Positions 44,802 to 53,752 are shown, counted from the first letter of the stretch. The stretch is DNA of 64,000 nt from Streptomyces aureus (GCF_001418135.1 NZ_LIPQ01000099.1:1-64000); one strand, 5' to 3'. The notes: generated from the sequence alone by a model not told the origin. A program made the numbers and translations.

Positions 44802-46445
44802 GTGGAGTACAACCTTGCCGACCTGTTCGAATCGGTGGTCGACGCGGTCCCCGACCGCGAGGCGCTGGTGTACGTCGATCATCCGGGGACGGGCGAGGAG
44901 CGCCGGCTCACCTACGCCGAGCTCGACGGGGCCGCCAACCGGATCGCGCACCACCTCACCGACGCGGGCATCCGGCCCGGCGAGCACCTCGGTCTCCACC
45001 TCTACAACGGCGTCGAGTACCTGCAGACCGTCCTCGCCTGCCTGAAGGCTCGGATCGTGCCGGTGAACGTGAACTACCGGTACGTGGAGGAGGAGCTCGT
45101 CTACCTCTACCGGGACGCCGACCTCGCCGCGCTCGTCTTCGACGCCGAGTTCACCGACCGGGTCGCGGCGGCGCTGCCGCAGACGGAGAAGCTGCGGCAC
45201 CTCGTGCGGGTGGGGACCCCTCCCGAGGGAGCGGCCGCGCTGGACTGCGTCCCGTACAGCGGGGCGGAGGCCGCCGGTTCACCCGCGCGGGGGTTCGGGC
45301 CGCGCTCGGCCGACGACCTCTTCATCATCTACACCGGTGGCACGACCGGGATGCCCAAGGGGGTCCTGTGGCGCCAGGAGGACCTGTTCTTCGCGGGACT
45401 GTTCGGCGGGGACCCCTCGGGCGAGGCGGTGAAGCGCCCCGAGGAGCTGGCCGAGCGGGTCGCCGCGGGCGGCGCCGGCATCACGTTCTTCCCCGCACCG
45501 CCGCTGATGCACGGCACCTCCACGCTGACCGCGTTCATCGCCTTCAACTACGGCCAGCGGGTCGTCCTGCACCGCAAGTACGTCCCGGAGGAGGTCCTCC
45601 GCACCCTGGAGAAGGAGAAGGTCTCCAGCATCTCCCTGGTCGGGGACGCGATGCTGCGGCCCCTCGTGGACGCGCTGCGCGGGCCGCTGAAGGGCACGGA
45701 CCTCTCCGCCCTGTTCAGCCTTTCCTCTTCCGGGGCGATCATGTCGGAGACCGTACGGGCCCAGCTGCAGGAGCTGATGCCGAACGTCCTGCTCCTCAAC
45801 AACTTCGGGTCCACCGAGTCCGGTTCGAACGGCCGCGCCACCGACGACTCGGGCCCGGCCAGGGGCTTCCGGCTGCACGTCAACGAACGCACCCAGGTCG
45901 TCGACCCGGTGACCCGTACCCCTGTCGCCCCCGGCGAGATCGGCCGGCTGGCCCAGCGCGGCCACGTGCCGCTCGGCTACTACAACGACCCGGAGAAGAC
46001 CGCCGAGACGTTCTTCGAGCGGGACGGAGTCCGGTGGGTGCTCCTCGGCGACATGGCGACCGTGGACGAGACGGGGGTGGTCACCGTCCTCGGGCGCGGC
46101 TCCCAGTGCATCAACACGGGCGGCGAGAAGGTCTACCCGGAGGAGGTGGAACAGGCTCTCAAGTCCCACCCCGACGTGTACGACGCGCTGGTCGCCGGAG
46201 TGCCGGACGCCCGCTGGGGCAACCACGTCGCCGCGGTCGTCCAGCTCCGCGCGGACGCCCCGCCGCTGGACCTGGAGACCCTCCAGACCCACTGCCGGCC
46301 CCGCCTGGCGGGGTACAAGGTCCCGCGCCAGCTGGTCCTCACCGACCGCATCCAGCGCTCCCCCAGCGGCAAGGCGGACTACCGCTGGGCCCGCACGGTG
46401 GCGGTGGAGGCGGACACGAACACGGGCCCGGACACGAACACGTAA
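44802..46445 (+). CDS. Acyl-CoA synthetase (FadD19-like)
   Basis: The 547-residue ANL-superfamily enzyme has AMP-binding motif YTGGTTGMPKG at residues 177-187, RGSQCINTGGEKVYPEEVE in the hinge/C-domain and the catalytic Lys in SPSGKADYRWA. NVNYRYVEEELVYLY near residue 90 strongly resembles FadD19, which activates the C26 acid of sterols and is needed for C24-branched sterol side chains in Rhodococcus. Length is the same to within a residue, from memory. The GTG start has CAGGAGG upstream. It is divergent from the echA-DUF35-ltp operon. Confidence 0.88.
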   Translation: MEYNLADLFESVVDAVPDREALVYVDHPGTGEERRLTYAELDGAANRIAHHLTDAGIRPGEHLGLHLYNGVEYLQTVLACLKARIVPVNVNYRYVEEELVYLYRDADLAALVFDAEFTDRVAAALPQTEKLRHLVRVGTPPEGAAALDCVPYSGAEAAGSPARGFGPRSADDLFIIYTGGTTGMPKGVLWRQEDLFFAGLFGGDPSGEAVKRPEELAERVAAGGAGITFFPAPPLMHGTSTLTAFIAFNYGQRVVLHRKYVPEEVLRTLEKEKVSSISLVGDAMLRPLVDALRGPLKGTDLSALFSLSSSGAIMSETVRAQLQELMPNVLLLNNFGSTESGSNGRATDDSGPARGFRLHVNERTQVVDPVTRTPVAPGEIGRLAQRGHVPLGYYNDPEKTAETFFERDGVRWVLLGDMATVDETGVVTVLGRGSQCINTGGEKVYPEEVEQALKSHPDVYDALVAGVPDARWGNHVAAVVQLRADAPPLDLETLQTHCRPRLAGYKVPRQLVLTDRIQRSPSGKADYRWARTVAVEADTNTGPDTNT

Positions 46446-46468
46446 GCGGAAGCGGAAGCGGAGCCCCG

Positions 46469-46882
46469 TCAGCTCCGCTCGGTGATGTTGACCATCCACG
46501 TGACGCCGAACTTGTCCGTGCACATGCCGAACACATCGCCCCACATCTGCTTCTCCAGGGGGACGGCCACGGTGCCGCCGGCGGACAGCTTGTCCCAGTA
46601 GCCGCGCAGCTCGTCGGCGTCGTCGCCGCTCAGGCTCACCGCGAAGCCGTTCCCCGAGCCGTGGTCCGTGCCCGGCGGGTTGTCGGCGGCCATGAGCGTG
46701 AAGCCGCTGGGCGTCTCCAGCATGCCGTGCATGATCCTGTCGGCGTATCCGGGCGGCGCCTCGGCGCCGGACGCGCCGTACGTGTTGAGGCTGAGGGTGC
46801 CGCCGAGTGCCTGCTTGTAGAACTCCAGGGCCTGCTTCGCGTCGCCGGAGAAGCTGAGGTAGGGGTTGAGTCGAGTGGTCAC
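46469..46882 (-). CDS. VOC family protein (PhnB-like glyoxalase fold)
   Basis: The 137-residue protein opens LNPYLSFSGDAKQALEFYKQALGG, the PhnB/3-demethylubiquinone-like VOC signature, and closes with DKFGVTWMVNI. The paired beta-alpha-beta-beta-beta modules bind a metal in many members. Despite the PhnB name no phosphonate link is implied. It is monocistronic and convergent with the acyl-CoA synthetase. Confidence 0.92.
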   Translation of the reverse strand: MTTRLNPYLSFSGDAKQALEFYKQALGGTLSLNTYGASGAEAPPGYADRIMHGMLETPSGFTLMAADNPPGTDHGSGNGFAVSLSGDDADELRGYWDKLSAGGTVAVPLEKQMWGDVFGMCTDKFGVTWMVNITERS

Positions 46883-46983
46883 ACCTGGCTCCTGTCATGT
46901 CGCACCGTGGCGATGTCGGGCACCGTCCGACGGCGCCGCCCCACCGATCCTCCACCGGTGCCCGCCCGTACGGCCGAGGCGCG

Positions 46984-47013
46984 CCGCCCATGGGCCGATC
47001 GGCCCATGGGCGG
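46984..47013. terminator. 30-bp perfect palindrome (terminator)
   Basis: CCGCCCATGGGCCGA and TCGGCCCATGGGCGG form a 30-bp palindrome with no spacer, 10 bp past the stop of the leftward oxidoreductase gene. As RNA it would make a very stable hairpin with a 4-nt loop. Confidence 0.8.
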
Positions 47014-47023
47014 GGGCACGGGC

Positions 47024-47689
47024 CTAGGAGTCCGACGACGCCCCTCCCGGCCCCGCCGCGAACGCCAGCGGCGGCGCCATCGCCCGGGCGTCCGCGTTCT
47101 CCCCGACCCACAGCCCGATGAAGAGCGCGGCCGTCGCCTCCAGGAGCCCCGCCCGGTCGAGGCCTCCCCCGGTCAGCGGTGCGCAGCCCGCGTCCCGCAC
47201 CAGCTGCCGTACGAGCGCGAGCGCGGTGTCGTCGTCACCGCACACCGGGACGCCGAGACGCTGCCCGTCGAAGACGGGAGGGTCCATCCTCCACACGTCC
47301 TCGTGGCACAGGTTGAAGGCCTTGACCACCCGTGCGCCGGGCGCGGCGTCCGCGAGGCGGCTCGCCGCCGAGGGGCCGCCGTCCGTGAGCAGCCGGAAGC
47401 CGGGTCCCACGGGGTTGGAGCAGTCGAGCAGCGCCTTCCCCGCCAGGGTCGCCCGCAGCTCGCCGACGATCGCCTCCCCCGCCCCGTACGGCAGCGCGGC
47501 GAGGACCACGTCCCCGAATCCTGCCGCCTCGCGCAGGCTCCCGTACCCGGTCGCACCACCCAGGCGGCTCGCGAGGTGCCGCGCCCTCGTCTCGTCGCGG
47601 CCACCGACGAGGACCTCGTGTCCCGCCCGTACCCAGTGGGTGGCCAGGGCGTCCGCCATGTTGCCCGTTCCCAGTACGCCGATTCTCAT
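47024..47689 (-). CDS. NAD(P)-binding F420 reductase-like oxidoreductase
   Basis: The 221-residue protein has the Rossmann opening MRIGVLGTGNMADALATHWVRAGH and GGRDETRAR after strand 2, with ALPYGAG and LLDCSNP in the core and VVKAFNL typical of NADP-dependent F420 reductases. GGAGAGGGG upstream. It is divergent from an HxlR regulator (68 bp), which probably represses it. Paralogue of 24186-24854, about 30% alike by eye. Confidence 0.85.
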   Translation of the reverse strand: MRIGVLGTGNMADALATHWVRAGHEVLVGGRDETRARHLASRLGGATGYGSLREAAGFGDVVLAALPYGAGEAIVGELRATLAGKALLDCSNPVGPGFRLLTDGGPSAASRLADAAPGARVVKAFNLCHEDVWRMDPPVFDGQRLGVPVCGDDDTALALVRQLVRDAGCAPLTGGGLDRAGLLEATAALFIGLWVGENADARAMAPPLAFAAGPGGASSDS

Positions 47690-47756
47690 CGTCCGTCCCC
47701 TCTCCGCGCCGGCTTTCGACGCCTCGGGAACGACATTAGGAAGACGGTCGGGCACC

Positions 47757-48116
47757 ATGTGGTACGTGACTTCCGACGCCTACCTCGCCGACTGCCGCGC
47801 CCGACTCGCCTTCGACCTGCTCTCGAACACCTGGAACGCCGTCGTGCTCTGGTCCCTGCGACGGGGCCCGAGCCGCCACGGCGAACTCCGGGAGCTCATC
47901 GGGGGGATCAGCTCGAAGGTCCTCACCGAGACGCTGCGGCGGCTGGAGTTCAACGGACTGGTGGAGCGACGCGTCGAGGGCGGGGCGCCGGCCAGGATCA
48001 GCTATGAACTCACTGCCCTGGGACGGACCTTGCTCGGTCCGATCGACGCGTTCGGCGCATGGGCCTTCGAGCACGGCGACGAGGTGATGGCCGCCCAGGA
48101 GCGACACGGCGGGTGA
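47757..48116 (+). CDS. HxlR family transcriptional regulator
   Basis: The 119-residue winged-helix protein carries CRARLAFDLLSNTWNAVVLWSLRRGPSRHGELRELIGGISSKVLTETLRRLE, with the family's WxxxVLWxLxxGPxRFxEL pattern. The cysteine near residue 13 is the usual redox/aldehyde-sensing position. The start is uncertain (GTG at 47766 is also possible). It pairs with the divergent oxidoreductase, the common HxlR arrangement for electrophile or aldehyde stress. Confidence 0.88.
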   Translation: MWYVTSDAYLADCRARLAFDLLSNTWNAVVLWSLRRGPSRHGELRELIGGISSKVLTETLRRLEFNGLVERRVEGGAPARISYELTALGRTLLGPIDAFGAWAFEHGDEVMAAQERHGG

Positions 48117-48172
48117 CGGCAGGGGGCGACGGCGGCGTCGGCACGGCGGGACCGGCAGGGACTCTGTCCCCC

Positions 48173-49693
48173 CTAGAGGCCGAACTCCCTCAGCGCGTCC
48201 AGGAATTCGTCCGGCGCATCCGTGTGGACGAGGTGCCCCGCCCCGATCGTGACGAACCGGGCACCGGGGATGCGGTCGGCCAGCCAGGACAGCTGGTCCT
48301 GGCGGAGGTGGCTGGTCGGGCCACCCGCCACGACGAGGGTCGGGGCCGTGATCGCGGGGAGTTCCTCGCGCCAGGCCGGGTCGGGGTCGTTCAGCTGCGC
48401 GTTGGTGGCCGGGACGATCTCCCAGTCGAAGCCGAGCACGCCCTCGGGGCGTTCGGCCGGAGGGCGCGGCGGGTCGAGCGGGAAGAACACGGGGACGTCC
48501 TCCAGCACGAGCCGCCCGATCAGGTCCGGTTCCCGGGCGGCGAGGAGATACGCGGCCCCGCCGCCCATCGAGTGGGCGACGACGGTGGCGCCGGTGAGGC
48601 CGAGGGCCTTGAGGAAGCCGCCGAGCTCGTCGCGGAAGACGTCGAAGCCGTAGCTGCCGGGCCGGTCGCTGAGGCCGTGGCCGCGCAGGTCGACCGCGTA
48701 CACCCGGTGGTCGGCGGCGAGCTCCGCCGCGATGCGCGTCCAGGTGGTGCTGTTCTCGCCCCGCCCGTGGACCAGGACGAGGGGCGGGGCGTCCTCGGAG
48801 CCCCGTACCCGGTGGGCGAGGCGGACGCCGTCCACCGTGACGGTACGGACCTCCGGGTCGAGGAAGGCCGCGACGGCGCGGACGAACGCCTCCGCGTCGT
48901 CGACCCACGGGAAGTGTCCGGCGCCGGGCAGGACGACGAGCTCGGCGTCCGGGAAGAAGGCGGCGGCCTCGGCGGCCTTGGCGGGGGTGGGTCCGGCGTC
49001 GTACTCCCCCGCCAGGAGGAGGACCGGAGCCGTGAGCGCCGCCAGCGCGCGGCGGGTCACCTCCGGGGAGTACGCGCCCTGCCCGTGGTACGCGGGGGCG
49101 GCCTCCCCGTTCAGCTGCTCCGCTTCGCGGGCCGCGTGGTCCTGGGCGGCCGCGTCCCAGCGGCCGTACGCGAAGGGCGCGATGATCTCGCGGACGCGGG
49201 CCGGTGGGGTGTCCGGTCCGATGGCGTCGAGCGCTGCCCTGGCCCGCGGGTACCAGGGCCGGTCGGCGAAGACCTCGACGGCCTTGTCCCACTCCTCGTC
49301 GGTGGAGACGACACCGAGCGCGCGGCCCGCGCTGGTGACGAGGACGAGGGAGCGGATCCGCTCGGGATGGGCGGCGGCGTACAGGGTGGCCAGGTTCCCG
49401 CCCGCCGAGTGGCCGAGCAGGTCGATCCGCTCCAGGCCGAGGTGGACACGGAGCGCCTCGACGTCGCCGAGCTGCCGGTCGCAGCGGTACGTGCCGGGGT
49501 CTGCGGGCTCGGCACTCGCCCCCGTCCCCCGGGCGTCGAGCAGGATCAGGGCACGGTGCTCGGCGAGTCCGCCCAGGTCACCCAGGTAGGCGGCGTCGCG
49601 CATCGGCCCGCCCGCGAGGCACACCAGGGGCTCGCCCTCCCCCACGATCCGGTAGGCGAGTTCGGTTCCGTCGTACGAGGTGAACTGGAGCAT
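48173..49693 (-). CDS. Tandem alpha/beta-hydrolase fusion protein
   Basis: The 506-residue protein consists of two complete alpha/beta-hydrolase domains joined at about residue 277. The first has GHSAGG (nucleophile Ser near 95) and ends GAGHFPWVDD; the second starts VRTVTVDGVRLAHRVRG and has AHSMGGG and GAGHLVHTD. Both have their catalytic His and Ser, and the second resembles epoxide-hydrolase or peroxidase-type (LVHGRGENSTTW) domains. It stands alone, divergent from the pentapeptide gene. Possible roles are sequential ester hydrolysis or one active and one regulatory half. Confidence 0.87.
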   Translation of the reverse strand: MLQFTSYDGTELAYRIVGEGEPLVCLAGGPMRDAAYLGDLGGLAEHRALILLDARGTGASAEPADPGTYRCDRQLGDVEALRVHLGLERIDLLGHSAGGNLATLYAAAHPERIRSLVLVTSAGRALGVVSTDEEWDKAVEVFADRPWYPRARAALDAIGPDTPPARVREIIAPFAYGRWDAAAQDHAAREAEQLNGEAAPAYHGQGAYSPEVTRRALAALTAPVLLLAGEYDAGPTPAKAAEAAAFFPDAELVVLPGAGHFPWVDDAEAFVRAVAAFLDPEVRTVTVDGVRLAHRVRGSEDAPPLVLVHGRGENSTTWTRIAAELAADHRVYAVDLRGHGLSDRPGSYGFDVFRDELGGFLKALGLTGATVVAHSMGGGAAYLLAAREPDLIGRLVLEDVPVFFPLDPPRPPAERPEGVLGFDWEIVPATNAQLNDPDPAWREELPAITAPTLVVAGGPTSHLRQDQLSWLADRIPGARFVTIGAGHLVHTDAPDEFLDALREFGL

Positions 49694-49796
49694 GGCACCG
49701 ATCCTCACGGACCACGAACGATCTTCGCAACGGGTTTGACGGGGAGCGCGATACGGTGGGTGGACCGTCCCCGACCAGCGAAGGAATCGTTCCACC

Positions 49797-50612
49797 GTGC
49801 CCGAGACCCGGGAATCCGCACTGCGCGGCGACTGCGCCAACTGCTTCGGCCTGTGCTGTGTGGCGCTGCCCTTCGCGAAGTCTGCCGACTTCGCCGTGAA
49901 CAAGGCGCCGGGCGAGCCCTGCCGGAACCTCCAGGAGGACTTCCGCTGCGGCATCCACACGCGGCTGCGGACGAGCGGCTTCCAGGGCTGCACGGTGTAC
50001 GACTGCTTCGGCGCCGGCCAGCAGGTCTCCCAGGTGACCTTCGGCGGTGTGTCCTGGCGCGAGGCGCCGGAGACCGCGGGCCGGATGTACGACGTGTTCT
50101 ACGTGATGCGCCAGCTCCACGAGCTGCTGCGCTATCTCACGGAGGCGCTGGCCCGCCCGGCGGCCCGCCCCGTCCACACCGAGCTGCGCGCGGCCCTCGC
50201 CCGGGTCGAGGACCTCACCGCGGGCTCGGCGGACGACCTGGAGAAGCTGAGGGTGCCGGACGTGCGCGCCGAGGTGAACGAGCTGCTGCTGCGCACGAGC
50301 GAGCTCGTCCGCGCCACGGCCGGCGGGAAGCCGAGGAGCCGGCGCGGGGCGGACCTGATCGGCAAGCGGCTGCGCGGGGCGAAGCTGCGCGGCACCGACC
50401 TGCGCGGGGCGCTGCTGATCGCCGCCGATCTGACGGGTGCCGATCTGTCGCTCACGGATCTGATCGGCGCGGACCTGCGCGACGCCGATCTGTCGGGTGC
50501 GGACCTGACCGGCGCCCTCTTCCTGACGCAGCCCCAGCTGAACGCGGCGCGCGGGAACGCCGGGACCCGCCTTCCGGAGGGTTTCGAGCGCCCCGCGCAC
50601 TGGGCGTCCTGA
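49797..50612 (+). CDS. Cys-rich N-terminus plus pentapeptide-repeat protein
   Basis: The 271-residue protein has eight cysteines in residues 1-70 (C13, C16, C20, C21, C42, C51, C65, C70; CANCFGLCC and CTVYDC), a YkgJ-like metal cluster arrangement. A helical middle part follows. Residues 185-250 form pentapeptide repeats (A[D/N]LxG units such as GADLTGADL) that fold as a right-handed beta helix. The function is unknown; pentapeptide proteins can mimic DNA. The GTG start has AAGGA 12 nt upstream. It ends 1 nt from the convergent kinase gene. Confidence 0.85.
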   Translation: MPETRESALRGDCANCFGLCCVALPFAKSADFAVNKAPGEPCRNLQEDFRCGIHTRLRTSGFQGCTVYDCFGAGQQVSQVTFGGVSWREAPETAGRMYDVFYVMRQLHELLRYLTEALARPAARPVHTELRAALARVEDLTAGSADDLEKLRVPDVRAEVNELLLRTSELVRATAGGKPRSRRGADLIGKRLRGAKLRGTDLRGALLIAADLTGADLSLTDLIGADLRDADLSGADLTGALFLTQPQLNAARGNAGTRLPEGFERPAHWAS

Positions 50613-50613
50613 G

Positions 50614-52530
50614 CTACGACGCGGGGGCCGCGTTGCGCCAGACCGTCACGTCGAGCGTCATGTAGGTGCTGGGCGAGTCCTCCGGGGAGATGCCCTTCAC
50701 GGTGACGAGGCCGATGTGGCCGGTCCCCGTCGTGACGCAGAGCTGGCGGCCCTGGGACAGCTTGTTCACGTACACCTCCTTGGTGAACCGGGTCTCCGCG
50801 CGGCACACGTCGAGCGAACCCGCCTGTCCCGGGTCGAGGAGCACCATGTTGCCGCCGCTGCTCTCGGCGTCGAGGTAGCCGCCGGTGTCGTAGGAGAGTT
50901 CGTAGCCGCCGTCCTCGCCGTCCTGGGGCCGTACGACCTCGTCCCCGAGGGTCAGGTGGTAGCCGGCGGTGAGGTTGATGCCCGTGAAGTCGGCGGGCTT
51001 CGCGGCGGACGCCGTCGGGGGCTTCGCGCTCGGCGTGCCGCTGGTTCCTTCGGTGCCGCCGGTGCCGGTGGTGCCCGAAGCCGTCGGGCCCCCCGTGTCA
51101 CCGCTCGGCTTGTCGTTGTCCGAGGCGTTCGTCCGCTCCTTGTCCTTCAGGAGCGTGTAGGCGGTGACACCGCCCACGGCGCCGAAGGCGACCACGGCGG
51201 CCAGGGCGACGAGCAGCCCCTTCCTGGCCGAGCCCCGCCCCGCGCCGGGCGGCGTGGACATCGGTCCGCCGGGGGCTCCGGGGTGCGGGTACGACGACGG
51301 CGGGTACGGCCCCTGCGTCGGCGGGTGGACGTGGCCGGGTACCGCATGGGTCGGTGCCGTGTGCGCCGGCGCGGCCTGGGTCGGCGCCGCGTGCGGCGGG
51401 GGCGTGCTGTACGGCCCGGGCGGCGGGGTCGCCCGAGGTCCGGCGGGCGGCCCGTACGCGCCGGGCGGGGCGGCCGGCGGGGCCGGGGTCGACGGAGCGG
51501 TCGGCGAGTAGGCCACGGCGGGCGCGGGCGGCCCGGCCGGAGCGGGGGCCGGGTAGCCGCCCGTGGGCGCCGTCGTCGGGGGCGGCGGCGTCTGGACGGG
51601 CGCCGGAGCCGCCGCACGCGCCGTGATGTCCGCGGAGACCGGGCCCGGCAGCCAGTCCTCGGGACGGCGGAGCACGGTCGACGCGTTCGCCGCCTGGCAG
51701 AGCTGCATGATCTCGGCGAGCGACGGCCGCGCCTCCGGGTCCTTCGCCAGGCACCGGGTGACCAGCTCGCTCAGGCGCTCGGGCACCGCGCTGAGGTCGG
51801 GCTCCTCGTGCACGATCCGGTAGAGGACGCCGTGCGAGGTCCCCTCGCCGAACGCCGGGACGCCCGTCGACGCGTACGCCGCGACCTGGCCGAGCGCGAA
51901 GACGTCGGTGGCCGCGGTCACCCTGCGTCCGGCGGCCTGCTCGGGCGCCATGAACGACGGGGTGCCGATGGTGACGCCGCTGCCGGTGAGGGAGGTCGCG
52001 TCGGCCGCGTGCGCGATGCCGAAGTCGATGACGCGGGGCCCGTCGGCGGCGAGCAGCACGTTGGACGGCTTGAGGTCGCGGTGCACGATCCCGGCGCCGT
52101 GGATGACGTGCAGTGCCTCGGCCATGCCCGCGACGAGCAGCAGCACCGTCTCCACGGGCAGTGCGCCGTGGGAGACGACCGCGTCGGCGAGCGAGGGACC
52201 GGGGACGTAGGCGGTCGCCAGCCAGGGCTGTGCGCCCTCGGGGTCGGCGTCGATCACGGGCGCGGTGAAGAGCCCCTGGACGCGCTGCGCGGAGCGCACC
52301 TCCTGGGCGAAGCGGCGGCGGAACTCCGCGTCCTCGCCGAACTCGGGGCGGATGAGCTTGATGGCGACGGGCCGGCCTCCGGGGGTGTACGACAGGTACA
52401 CCTTGCCCATGCCGCCCGCGCCCAGCCGTGCGGCGAGCCGGTATCCCGCGACCGTGGTGGGATCGTCGGCCGCGAGCGGCTGGAAGACCTCGCCCGTGCC
52501 GCCCCCGCGACCCGACTGCTGACCACTCAT
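50614..52530 (-). CDS. Membrane Ser/Thr protein kinase with extracellular sensor domain
   Basis: The 638-residue protein has a kinase domain at residues 30-290: glycine loop GAGGMGKV, K58, E77, HRDLKPSN (D152, N157), DFG at 169-171 and APEQ. All catalytic residues are intact. A Pro/Ala-rich juxtamembrane region (about 300-435) leads to one membrane helix at 438-461. An extracellular domain (about 510-638) has two cysteines (VCRAE, LCVTT) that could form a disulfide, and no PASTA repeats. A leaderless or GGGGAGA-directed ATG is used. It belongs to the Streptomyces Hanks-type kinases; its signal and substrate are unknown. Confidence 0.93.
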   Translation of the reverse strand: MSGQQSGRGGGTGEVFQPLAADDPTTVAGYRLAARLGAGGMGKVYLSYTPGGRPVAIKLIRPEFGEDAEFRRRFAQEVRSAQRVQGLFTAPVIDADPEGAQPWLATAYVPGPSLADAVVSHGALPVETVLLLVAGMAEALHVIHGAGIVHRDLKPSNVLLAADGPRVIDFGIAHAADATSLTGSGVTIGTPSFMAPEQAAGRRVTAATDVFALGQVAAYASTGVPAFGEGTSHGVLYRIVHEEPDLSAVPERLSELVTRCLAKDPEARPSLAEIMQLCQAANASTVLRRPEDWLPGPVSADITARAAAPAPVQTPPPPTTAPTGGYPAPAPAGPPAPAVAYSPTAPSTPAPPAAPPGAYGPPAGPRATPPPGPYSTPPPHAAPTQAAPAHTAPTHAVPGHVHPPTQGPYPPSSYPHPGAPGGPMSTPPGAGRGSARKGLLVALAAVVAFGAVGGVTAYTLLKDKERTNASDNDKPSGDTGGPTASGTTGTGGTEGTSGTPSAKPPTASAAKPADFTGINLTAGYHLTLGDEVVRPQDGEDGGYELSYDTGGYLDAESSGGNMVLLDPGQAGSLDVCRAETRFTKEVYVNKLSQGRQLCVTTGTGHIGLVTVKGISPEDSPSTYMTLDVTVWRNAAPAS

Positions 52531-52634
52531 GAACTCGTGTCTCCCCACGCCGACCTCGGTTACCGGTCGGCACCCTACCGTTTCCGGACACCGGGCCTTC
52601 GCTGTCCGCGGGTTGCGCCGGGGAAGGGGTCCGT

Positions 52635-53411
52635 CTACCCGCCGTAGGTGTGAGGGGTCGTGGTGGAAAGCGTGAGGAATCCGAGGCGTTGGAGGATCGG
52701 GCGGCTCGTGTCGGCCGCGTCGACCTGGACGTAGCGGTGGCCGCGTTCGGCCGCGATGCGCGCGCGGTGGGCGACGAGTGCGCGGTAGAGGCCGCGGCCG
52801 CGCCAGGCCTCGACGGTGCCGCCGCCCCAGAGGCCGGCGAAGTCGGTGCCGGGGCAGAGTTCGAGGCGGGCCGCGCTGACGGGTTCGCCGTCGGCGAGGG
52901 CGACGACGGCGGTGACGGTGCCGGGGTCGGCCGCGAGCTGGTCCAGGAGCCGGCGTTCGAGGTGGGTGCTGTCGGTGCCGAAGGCGCGCTCGTGCACCTC
53001 GGCAACGTGGCGTACCCCCGACTCGTCGGTGACGGAACGGAGTTCGACGCCCGCGGGCAGCGGTACGTCGTGGGGCAGCGCGGCGGCCTCGGCGGCCATC
53101 AGGGTCTCGGGGTCCTCGGCGGTGAAGCCCGCGGCGACGAGCCTCGCGCCGAGGTCGGCGGGGGTGTCGTGGGCGTACAGCTTCCACTCGAAGGACAGCC
53201 CTTCGGCGCGGTAGTGGGCGATCTGCCCGGCGATGACACGGTCGGCGTCCTCGGCGTCCAGGCCGGACCAGAGGACGCCGTTCCAGCCGTGCGCGGGTCC
53301 GGTCTGGCGGACGACGGCGCCGACGCGCTCGACCCGGCAGCCGGGCCCGTCGGGGCGTGCGTCGCGGCGGAGCTGACGGTCGTACAGGTCACGGAGGTGC
53401 TGGGGTTCCAT
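52635..53411 (-). CDS. GNAT N-acetyltransferase
   Basis: The 258-residue protein has a C-terminal GNAT domain at about 120-255 with the acetyl-CoA motif WRGRGLYRALVAHRARIAAERG. The N-terminal half (SFEWKLYAHDTPADLGARLVAAGF) resembles a degenerate second GNAT or tandem-GNAT half. TGGAG precedes the ATG. The target is unknown. Confidence 0.85.
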   Translation of the reverse strand: MEPQHLRDLYDRQLRRDARPDGPGCRVERVGAVVRQTGPAHGWNGVLWSGLDAEDADRVIAGQIAHYRAEGLSFEWKLYAHDTPADLGARLVAAGFTAEDPETLMAAEAAALPHDVPLPAGVELRSVTDESGVRHVAEVHERAFGTDSTHLERRLLDQLAADPGTVTAVVALADGEPVSAARLELCPGTDFAGLWGGGTVEAWRGRGLYRALVAHRARIAAERGHRYVQVDAADTSRPILQRLGFLTLSTTTPHTYGG

Positions 53412-53463
53412 GCGGGCCACTCCAGCACTCGGTGCCACGCCCGGCAACGGGATTACGGGCGGG

Positions 53464-53553
53464 ACCACCCTGCCCTCAGTGACCACCCTGCCCTCAGGGG
53501 CCTTCCTGCCTTCGGGGACCACCCTGCCCTCAAAGGCCTTCCTGCCCTCGGGG
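53464..53553. repeat. Intergenic 18-bp tandem repeat, 5 copies
   Basis: Units of 18 bp starting at 53464, 53482, 53500, 53518 and 53536 alternate between ACCACCCTGCCCTCA and GCCTTCCTGCCNTCG forms. They lie in the 341-bp gap between the acetyltransferase and paaK; the rest of the gap holds the paaK promoter and a palindrome at 53705-53722. Confidence 0.85.
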
Positions 53554-53704
53554 GCCGCCCTTCGCCGCAGGGTCACCGGGCCCGCCCGAGCGCACCCGAC
53601 ACACCCGGCACATCCCGTGGGCGAGAGGAGACACGAGCCGGGAAACCTGCTCCGCCCCCTTGCCAACCCCCCGGTGCCTCCGGTTTTACTGACCGGGAAC
53701 GGGT

Positions 53705-53722
53705 CGACCGAATGATCGGTCG
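53705..53722. promoter_or_regulatory. PaaR-like operator upstream of paaK
   Basis: The perfect palindrome CGACCGA-ATGA-TCGGTCG contains ACCG-N6-CGGT, the spacing reported for the TetR-family phenylacetate repressor PaaR. It is 30 bp upstream of the paaK start. No paaR gene is in the window. Confidence 0.55.
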
Positions 53723-53752
53723 CCCGTTGTACGACCGTGGAGGAGTGGCGCG

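Noticed and set aside
49728-49743. Second KstR site at GCAACGGGTTTGA upstream of the hydrolase and pentapeptide genes
   Set aside because: The first fixed T of the consensus is C, and the neighbouring genes have no sterol connection.
50614-52530. PknB-like kinase with PASTA repeats
   Set aside because: The extracellular part has no PASTA signature; it is a single unrelated domain with two cysteines.
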